From assembly GCF_963678975.1 (NCBI RefSeq), contig NC_089273.1:29760973-29824972 (forward strand): a stretch of 64,000 nucleotides of DNA, in the 5' to 3' direction. The notes below the pieces were generated by a model that did no database searches, was not told the origin of the DNA, and worked only from the letters and a program-made list of their open reading frames with translations. Shown in pieces: positions 56,461 through 64,000 of this stretch (position 1 is the stretch's first letter; each line of letters begins with the position of its first letter). This DNA is from Dysidea avara. Lineage: Eukaryota; Porifera; Demospongiae; Dictyoceratida; Dysideidae. The position numbers and the translations under genes are program-made.

Positions 56461-57761
56461 TTGCATTACAAGTTATTCTGTAGGGAGTTTAGCTGCAAAC
56501 AGTTAATCTTATAGACAATTCAGCAAGAAGCAAGTCATCCTATAGAGAGTTCAGCTACAAATATATTGCTGTAGTGATTCAGAACATTACAAGTCACACT
56601 GAAGAGAGTTCAGCTACAAACAATTCACTTCTGTAGAAGTTCTGCTACAAACAAGTCTACATGCAGAGAGTTTAACAACCAAAATCCATCTTGGAAAGAC
56701 TTCAGCTTTACTGACAAGTTACTCTGTAGAGAGATCAACTATAGAAATAAGAGAGAGCTCAGCTAGAAAACGTCACTTTGTAAAGAGTTCAGCTACCAAC
56801 AAGTCACACTGTAGAGAGATAAGATAGAAGAAGCCACCTTGAAAAAAAATCACCCTAGAGGAAGTTCAGCTAGAAAAAAAATCACCCTGCAGAGAGTTCA
56901 ACTACAAAGAAACCATCCTGTAGAGAGATCAGCTAGAAAGAAGTCACCTGTAGCAACATCAGCTACTAAGAGACCATCCTGTAGAGAGTTTAGCTACAAA
57001 CAAATCACCTTGCAGAGAGTTTGGTTACAAAAAATCACCCTGTAGAGTATTCAGCTACAAACAAATCACCTTGTAGAGTGTACAACTGGACACAAATCAC
57101 CCAGTAGAGAGATCAACTACAAGAAGTTACTTTGTAGAGAGATCAGCTAGAAAAAATCACCTTGCAGAGAGTTCAGCTACAAAGAAACTATCTTGTAGAG
57201 AGTTCAGCTACAAACAAATCACCCTGTAGAGAGTTCAGCTACAACCGCATCACCCTGCATAGAGTTTGGCTACAAAGAAATCATCATGTCGAGAGTTCAG
57301 CTGCAAACAAATCACCCTGTAGACAATTCAGCAAAACAAACAAATCACCCTCAGCTAGAAGAAGTCACCTTGTAGAGAGTTCAGCTATAAACAAGTCACC
57401 CCTTAGAGAGATCAGCTACAAAGAAACCATCCTGTAGAGAGTTCAGCTACAAACAAGTTACCCTATGGAGAGATCAGCTAGAAACAAATCATCTTGTAGA
57501 GAGTTCAGCTACAAACAAATCACCCTGTAGAGAGTTCAGCTATGAAAAGATCACTGTGTAGATATTTCAGCTATAAGAAGTAACCTTGTAGAGAGTTCAG
57601 CTACAAAGAAGCCACCATGTAGAGAGTTCAGCTGCAAACAAACCATCCTGTAGAGAATTCAGCTACAAATAAATTGCCCTGCAGAAAGATCAGCTAGAAG
57701 AAGTTACCTTGTAGAGAGTTCAGCTACAAGAAACCATCAAGTTGAAAGTTCATCTACAAAC
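56461..57761 (-). repeat. Minisatellite array E, first part
   Basis: Reverse-orientation 31-bp monomers, about 42 copies. Arg/Lys/Ser-rich open frames across it are translated repeat, not genes. Confidence 0.88.
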
Positions 57762-59093
57762 CAGGGCCGGAGGAGGGAAAATTGAGTTGGCCAGGCCATT
57801 GACTATAATGTTGAAATTGCTACTATATACATGGCAATGAGAGAGGAGCTGTTACACAGTGTGTGAAGCACACTGTGCGAAGTGTGAAGCACGAGCATTC
57901 TAGGGGGGTCTGGGGGCATACCCCCACAGGAAATTTTTGAAAATTAGACACTCAGATATGCAGTCTTAGTGATATTTCACTGCTAGCTAGCTATATAAAT
58001 ATGCCCAAGCCTATCTGTTGTTCTTCAGACTTTCTATACTATGTATAATTGTAGATCTGACATACAAGGGACACAGCATGAAACCTGCTGTATGGTTCAT
58101 TTAGTTATAGCTAGCAATTTGAAGTTCAAGGGGGGTCTGGGGGTGCAACCCCCAGGAGCTGCAGAATTTTTGCAATTTAAAGGCTTGAAAATGCTTTAAA
58201 TTTTAAAAATTGATGCTAAATTTTAAAGTAAAACTAGCTAGCAACTTGCAACTTTCCCCCCAAATTTCACAGGGACCCCATCTTACCACCCATGCAGCAT
58301 AGATATCTATGCATGCAGCATTCCCCCCTTTAGCTAGGATATAATTACTATACAGTGAATTCACACAGCTACAATAAAAAGCTACACAACTATACTGGTT
58401 TGTATGAAGTGAACGGATCATCACGTAAATATACTGGTGGACAGTCACGAGACCAATCAGTATTCGAAAATGGCGCGATGTGGGTGAGACTGAGAGTTTG
58501 CTCAGTATCTCGACAGGACGAGTGGGTAGTTGAAGAGGAGTGATTTCTACTCAACATCTCATCCAGATGGACACCATGTAATGTATGGGTGTACAGCTTC
58601 TTGCCGCGGATTGAGTCATCTGGTTTGTCACTGCCAGCCCTTCGCCCAGTAAAAGAAGACAAGAGAGACAAGCCAAGGAATGCTAATGATTATTTTATGA
58701 AGATTGGATTGTGATATAAGTGTGCTGGTTTAGAATCAAAGAAGGCACCTGCCTTACACGTGATAAATGCCAACATGCAGCACACGTGATACTGTACGTA
58801 GAACCCACAATCATTTCTGTACGAAACGATACGAATGCTATGCTGTACTGTAAGGTAATTGGAGGTAGACTATACGTGTAGTTCTGTGCTTTAGTTAGGC
58901 TGAGAAACCAGGTAACTACTCGTGTCATGTATTTTCAATAGCATTTGTAAAATGTACGTAGCTACATGTAGATGTGATCGTCCAAAGATTGCATGAGAGT
59001 AATATAGTTCGAGCTGGTCAGCTATAGTTGGTTCAACTCCAGATTATTGGTCCAGCTCAAGCCTGACCAACCGGACCGTCTCCTCCGGCCTTG
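57762..59093. mobile_element. 1.3 kb TIR element in array E
   Basis: Ends CAGGGCCGGAGGAG and (from the right) CAAGGCCGGAGGAG. CAAAC lies on both sides (57,757-57,761 and 59,094-59,098). It contains two GGGGGTCTGGGGG...CCCCCA hairpins (57,902 and 58,133). Its ORFs are short and unrecognised, so it is probably non-autonomous. Confidence 0.7.
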
Positions 59094-59330
59094 CAAACAC
59101 ATCACCCTCAGCTACAAACAAGTCACCCTGTAGAGATATCAGCTAGATACAAGTTACTTTATAGGGATCAGCTAGAAACAAATCACCCTGTAGGAATATG
59201 TGTTGGAAACAAATCACTATATATGTAGAGAGCTCAGCTAGAAACAAGTCACTCTGAAAAGAGTTCGGCTACAGACAATGGGAGTTTCAGTTACAGTTTA
59301 GTTATGTATAAGAATTCACCTTATTACCTA
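59094..59330 (-). repeat. Minisatellite array E, second part
   Basis: Continuation of array E after the insertion, ending with the same diverged monomer series as array D. Confidence 0.85.
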
Positions 59331-59826
59331 CAGTATGATAATCTTTCATTGTTAAACATACATATAGACAAAAAAAACTGTACACAACATTTCTTCCTTT
59401 GTTCCACAATTCCTGCAGAAAAGAAAGAAAAAAAACAACAAGTTAGCACCAAAGCCAGTTAATGGCCAGCTTTGTGGCTTGCAATATAAAAAGAAGTGAC
59501 ATCTAAGCCAAAACAGCCAAGCTGTAAAAAAATGAGTGTGGCCCCCAAAAAGTCCAGGATGAAACAAGATAGGTGGCAGCCAAGAAATAGCTGTGATAGC
59601 AAGTTAAAGGCAAAATTTTTAATTACAACAATTCAGGTGAATTTGGTGCTGAATCCTAGTGGAGGAGGCAATGCAAATTCACCTGAATTGTTGTAATTAA
59701 AATTTTTTCCATTAACCTACCATCACAGCCATTTCTTGGCCACCACCTTGAATTTCACATCTTTTTGATCCTGGCCTTTTTGGGGGCCGCACTCTTTTTT
59801 AAAAGCTTGCCTGTTTTGGATTAGAT
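59331..59826 (-). repeat. Composite repeat copy E: S1 segment and hairpin H6
   Basis: S1 complement (59,331-59,500), then a hairpin (59,505-59,826) with arms including GCCAAGAAATAGCTGTGATA and CACAGCCATTTCTTGGCCAC, and loop CCTAGTGGAGGAGGC. It ends 133 bp before exon 3 of the host gene. Confidence 0.78.
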
Positions 59827-59959
59827 AATAACAATAAAAATAAATAAAGTTCACACTTCTACTGTTAACACTTCAACAGTTTTTAATAGACTTTTTTTAT
59901 TTTGACATTGTCCATGCAAAGTGCTTTAATTATATTATTAATAATGTGTTATTTTGCAG

Positions 59960-60022
59960 GTTACTGCTAGCTGCCTGACAGGTTATCTCACCAATGGAAT
60001 CTGTGCAGCAGAATGTGCAGCA
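59960..60022 (+). CDS. Secreted Cys-containing protein, exon 3
   Basis: 63 nt, phase 0, between TGTTATTTTGCAG and GTGAGT, coding VTASCLTGYLTNGICAAECA plus one Ala, with three Cys. If the donor is not used, the frame runs on through VSVTTIDTIILTMIGHRSC to a stop at 60,100, giving an alternative C-terminus. A weak candidate next exon is 60,549-60,590 (after TTTATTCTGCAG), coding QHSNIFSVCSNDS and stop. The 3' end is therefore uncertain. Confidence 0.58.
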
Positions 60023-60100
60023 GTGAGTGTGACCACAATAGATACAATAATTCTTACCATGATTGGACACAGAAGTTGTGCATATGAAAATTTTATATAG

Positions 60101-60764
60101 AAACCACACAGTGGGTGGAATATCCCTTTGAAGTTACGTATTAAATGTTTCAACTTGTCTACTTCCAAGCATGGCAGACTGTTTCCTATAGAAACTGTAG
60201 TGGAAATGTTGCAAAGTATTACATTACCAGAGTATATAAATAGCTAACATTTTAATAATGTTGCTCAGAGTTGAAACTGGAGTTTTGTAGGTCACCTGTA
60301 ACTAAGTGTGCAGCTGCATTGGAACACCCCTAGATAACTAGTGCAGCTCAAGTTGGTGCATTTTCAGGCTATTACAAGCTGTAATAGTTTTAATGGTTTA
60401 TATTAGTCATGACAAACTGTCACTTTCAGGGACAAAAGTTTCTGTGTGTTTCAGTTTGTCTTTATACATGCGTTGCCTAGACAAAGCAGCAAACCATTTT
60501 GAAATTAGACATTGTTGCTTTTAACACCTTCTGCTATTTATTCTGCAGCAACACAGCAATATCTTTTCTGTTTGCAGCAATGATTCTTGACCATACTTTA
60601 CATACACCATAGTACAAAATAAGGTGAATCATTACACCAGGCAAAACAAAGGTACCTGTAACCACAACTTCCATCTCCAATTCCCGTAAGGATTACTATA
60701 TCTATCATATGACATGCACGGTTGTTTTATAACAGCCAGTTTTATTTTATACATAAAGACAAAT
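60101..60764. other. No further gene seen
   Basis: AT-rich. Contains only the weak candidate terminal exon noted for the secreted gene. Confidence 0.35.
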
Positions 60765-61019
60765 GTGACCAGACCTGCAAAAATAGGGCATGTGGGCACA
60801 TAAAATTTTGCAAATTTTTTGTAGCTTTCATGGCTTATACCTTTTGATACCATTAAACAATGGCCATGTCATTTTCAGCATTAATTTTATGAATCATTTC
60901 ATTGGCTATATAATGCAAGTTATAGAATGCAGATAGTGTATTCCAGTACTGAGATATGACCCATTGTGTGACAGGATGTAGTTTGTGCCCACATGCCCTA
61001 TTTTTGTAGGCCTGGTCAC
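60765..61019. mobile_element. GTGACC-ended MITE, copy 3
   Basis: 255 bp. TIRs of ~38 bp: GTGACCAGACCTGCAAAAAT on the left, complement GTGACCAGGCCTACAAAAAT on the right, both followed by AGGGCATGTGGGCACA. Flanked by AAAT on both sides. Confidence 0.8.
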
Positions 61020-61333
61020 AAATAATTATCATTTGAATATTTGAGACTAAATAATTATATATTATCAAAATAAATCACCTTGTTAGTTTAGTGTTTATAA
61101 CTCAAGGTACTCTTTTATATAAATCAGTAGAGTTTCCTATGTGTAGATTTTCAATCTTTTATGACCAAAATATAATCTGCTGAAAGCAAGCTGCATTTTT
61201 TCATATTAACAGTCAGCCAGCTAACCATTACATGGTTGCATCAATGCCCACAGGAAAGCAATTCATAGAGGGTTGTACCCAACAGCTGTACAGTGTCTCT
61301 AGAAGCAGAAACAAGCAAAATTTATGTGAAGAT

Positions 61334-61838
61334 CAATGGCGGATCCAGGATGGGGCATTTGGGGCAAATGCCCCCTCCCCCCCCTCTCCACCTTGTGGAG
61401 GAGCCAGCCATGCTTCTGATTAAAACAGCTAGTAAATTTTATGTCAGGCCAACCGAGATCAGTTTAAAACTTATGAAAATATGCACATTTTATTAGCATT
61501 TATTACAAATTCACCTGAGATCAAAGCGAACCGAAGTCAAACTAACTGTAAAATAGTCACTCAGCACCTTCGTGCGTACTAAGCGCCTCTAAAAATAATT
61601 ATCGTGTTGCTGTTATTTAAGACATTCAGAGCCTTTTAAACAGTTTTAAGACTTCACAACCATCTGAAAAGGCCAAAATGGCAAATGTCAACAGTGAGAC
61701 ACCACTAAGAGGTGATTATTTGCTGCTTTAAAAAAGCAGCACTGAACTATAGAGAATATGGTTCTCCCCATGCATGCAACCACCTGCAACTTACCCTGTT
61801 TGTGCCCCTCCCCTAGCCAGCTCCTGGATCCGCCCCTG
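61334..61838 (+). mobile_element. hAT-like MITE X, copy 3
   Basis: CAATGGCGGATCCAGGATGG to CTGGATCCGCCCCTG, full length (505 bp), with CTTGTGGAGGAGCCAGCCAT near the left end. The best reference copy for the family. Confidence 0.75.
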
Positions 61839-62390
61839 GAGATTGTTAGCCAGATTACACAAATAGACTTTTGCTGATTATGTTTGAGCCTGATAGGTTA
61901 TAGCATTGCCTAATGAAAGTGAATTTTGAAAATGTTTTACAACATCAGAATGGTTGTATTACTACTAAATGTTTGGTAGCGGGCTAGTTATAAAGTCAGG
62001 TGAATTTCAAAATCAGGCGTACACAGCAAAAAGCACATGGAGAGGAGCCTAGAAACTAAAGTCCTTCCTCAGTTGATTAAGGTAGGTCTGGCTGAGTTAA
62101 GTGAGTTTGTATTTCTAGGGCTGCTGATAAAAATTAACAGAATGTTCAAATACCCTATTAGAGCAGCCAATATGCTTTATAATGACCTCTTAAAAGTTGT
62201 CTTGCACCGCAAAAATTGCAATAGACAGGATTTAAGCACTTAATTAAAAATAGCAGATCATCTCCACTTCACCACCTCTAGTTTGATATCTAATGAAGTA
62301 GATGCCCATACATATGTTAATCCAACAAGTGAATGTGTTGCTGTATAATACTTTCAATAGCAGCTTGACGTATTATATTGAACTACATCA
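61839..62390. other. No convincing gene
   Basis: An ORF at 62,037-62,243 (LPQLIKVGLAELSEFVFLGL...) has mild protein character but no domain or splice support. Confidence 0.3.
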
Positions 62391-62391
62391 A

Positions 62392-62476
62392 GCGATTAGC
62401 CAATAGAATTAGTATTACACTTGTTTGTCAAGGTCCCTTGACAAAAACATGTAATACTTATTTGATTAGCTAAAAT
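62392..62476. repeat. Small foldback (~85 bp)
   Basis: GATTAGCCAATAGAATTAGT is mirrored by ACTTATTTGATTAGC around the centre TTTGTCAAGGTCCCTTGACA. Confidence 0.7.
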
Positions 62477-62570
62477 AGCATGGTGTGTTTCTATTAGAAG
62501 TAAATGTCCTTCTTGACAACTAGTGTTACCATAGTGATAGATGCCCCATGGCATTGCAACAACATGTATG

Positions 62571-62712
62571 GTTGCTTAGCAATGGTTGCTAATTAACCGT
62601 TGCTATGGTAGACATCATTTTGAGACTATAGCAACAGTTGCTAGGCAATGGTTTCTAAGTACTATTGGTCTTTTGCAATGGTTATTTTTTGAATTTCTGT
62701 TGCCTAGTAACA
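62571..62712. promoter_or_regulatory. Cluster of X-box-like palindromes
   Basis: GTTGCTTAGCAAT (62,571), GTTGCTAGGCAAT (62,637) and GTTGCCTAGTAAC (62,699) match or nearly match the RFX X-box consensus GTNRCC-N(0-3)-RGYAAC. GTTGCTATGG half-sites lie between them. No adjacent gene was found. Confidence 0.35.
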
Positions 62713-62737
62713 GTTGCTATGGTTGTTGGATTAATTT

Positions 62738-62880
62738 GTAATAGGATGGATGGCTGTGGTATTCGGGATTAGTAGTTCTCGCATTTTAAACAGGAAGGAA
62801 ATAGTGCTTGGCTTCGCCTCGCACTATTTTACTCCTTCCTGTTTACAATGCTCGCACTATTAATCCCGAATACCACAACC
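62738..62880. mobile_element. Hairpin MITE (~157 bp), split near its right end
   Basis: TAATAGGATGGATGGCTGTG and TATTCGGGATTAGTAGT...AAACAGGAAGGAA fold against CTCCTTCCTGTTTAC...CTATTAATCCCGAATA. The last ~17 bp of the right arm (CCATCCATCCTATTA) lie at 63,715-63,732 beyond an insertion. Confidence 0.75.
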
Positions 62881-62882
62881 AT

Positions 62883-63708
62883 AGATAATAGAGTAAAGGG
62901 ATAGGAAACGCAATAACGTGACATCACAAAATACGTACATTTCTATTGGAATTCCGTGTAGTACGTCACGAACATACTCGTTACGCTTGCTGCGCTTGTA
63001 TCAAAGAGAAACAAATTGTTGTAACGACAGAATTTTGTAACCAACGACTGTGAAACTTTGCTACAGTGAACTCAAGTAAGTAATCGAGGGAAATAGGATG
63101 GTACCAACCCTCAAGGAAGTTATACGAAAAATTAAAGGAGATTGAAAGTGAAAAAAACGGCCCAAAAATTACTTTAAACCACTTTACTTTCTTCGTAAAT
63201 ATATTCTATCCTTTTAACTGTGATAAACCTATTCCTTACCATTTAACAGAGGGAACCAGAGGAAATATCGGAGCAAAACAGGAACTGTTGCTTGAAGAAA
63301 CGACTAAGTATCTTCCATTTTTAACCAAAAGTTTAAACCACCTTGCAGTACAACGCAACGGTAAAAGACTGTGTTGGTGACACGCCTAGCTTACCACAAG
63401 ATTCGAAAGTGGAACCGGCTATAAAAAAAAGCGGTATGGACGAGGCATGAAGGTACGATGAGCGAAAGTGTGACAGCGTGTAACAATCACGGTTAATGCG
63501 ATACGCTTTGTTACAAAATCTACGGTCTGAATTCTCTTGCCAAAATCTCTCACATAGGCCTAAATACTTACTGTAGTCTGTTGGATTACTATTTACGCTG
63601 CTTAGAACACTAATTCTCACAAAACTGTCTTGTCCTTTCAAGTCACGCGTAACGGAAATCAAACCGGAAATCGCTTGCGTTTCCTATCCCTTTACTCTAT
63701 TATCTATG
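62883..63708. mobile_element. TIR element nested in the hairpin MITE
   Basis: 826 bp. TIRs AGATAATAGAGTAAAGGGAT plus AGGAAACGC at both ends, flanked by the direct repeat CCACAACCAT (62,873-62,882 and 63,709-63,718). A 109-codon minus ORF (63,333-63,662) matches nothing recognised and is treated as uncertain. Confidence 0.75.
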
Positions 63709-63735
63709 CCACAACCATCCATCCTATTACATAAT

Positions 63736-64000
63736 TATACATATCCTGTAATGACATCAAAATTAACTTCTAAATTAATCCACATGATTGGTGAGGATAG
63801 CAATAGAGAATCTTCATTTGAAAATATGCATGCTCCTCTATTTAAACTGCTGCTTCATGGTCACATTTCGATTCATTGAGGGATTTGTACTTGCCATTTC
63901 TCTGTTCAGTAGGTGATTCGGGTCAAAAAGACATCTTTCAAACAAGGCCGAAGTATGACCCAGGCATGTAACGCAGCAAAAATAGTGTTCCAATACTACC
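63736..64000. other. No gene seen
   Basis: AT-rich sequence to the window edge, without recognised features. Confidence 0.35.

Noticed and set aside
56839..57437. Plus-strand ORFs rich in Arg, Lys and Ser
   Set aside because: They are read through the 31-bp minisatellite array E, and the repetition follows the DNA monomer.
61232..61423. Fourth exon of the secreted-protein gene after CCCACAG at about 61,253
   Set aside because: In the required phase 0 it meets a stop within five codons, and it runs into MITE X.
63333..63662. 109-codon minus ORF as a transposase
   Set aside because: No catalytic motif or zinc finger is visible, and it is too short for any known transposase.

Overview
The window looks like one piece of an AT-rich invertebrate nuclear genome, most likely a sponge (demosponge). 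This placement is inferred from gene types and style: a very large DEATH-NACHT-LRR receptor, a single-exon RING-like/NHL protein, a small spliced secreted protein, and dense nested CR1-type LINEs and MITEs. No ribosomal or tRNA gene and no bacterial-style operon is visible. Spliced genes were inferred from splice motifs and reading phase only.

Layout. 1-2.2 kb: non-coding DNA with a GTGACC-ended MITE and one candidate internal exon. 2.2-9.5 kb: a composite repeat made of a long hairpin, a ~2 kb minisatellite array and a tail segment, interrupted by a 1.4 kb terminal-inverted-repeat element and by a CR1-type LINE. 9.5-13 kb: an unknown exon-like ORF, an older LINE split by a Harbinger-type MITE, a SINE, and a decayed unknown gene on the minus strand. 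13.3-18.5 kb: a diverged tandem segmental duplication and a candidate three-exon gene 3' end. 18.5-24.8 kb: mostly non-coding, with an (AC)69 tract and several broken coding fragments. 25.0-32.5 kb: the main gene, an NLR-like receptor in a single 7.5 kb exon. 33-36 kb: a decayed ORF and non-coding DNA. 36.1-41.3 kb: two further composite-repeat modules in tandem, carrying four nested insertions. 42.3-43.4 kb: the RING-like/NHL gene. 44-48.9 kb: hAT-like elements, one of which carries a PHD-finger ORF and a 1.4 kb foldback. 49.35-60.1 kb: a small secreted Cys-containing protein gene with phase-0 exons; its 8.9 kb second intron holds two composite modules in inverted orientation plus nested MITEs. 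60-64 kb: more MITEs, an X-box-like cluster and nested foldbacks.

The host genes have no evident operon relationship. The NLR (DEATH effector adaptor, NACHT ATPase, LRR sensor) and the NHL protein both belong to families used in innate immunity or protein turnover, but nothing in the sequence links them functionally.

The most unusual features are (1) the NLR ectodomain, with four ~265-residue modules followed by ~30 strictly alternating LRRs, and (2) a composite repeat built as hairpin - S1 - palindromic 31-bp array - S2 - hairpin, present as five bodies that appear to share hairpins between tandem copies.
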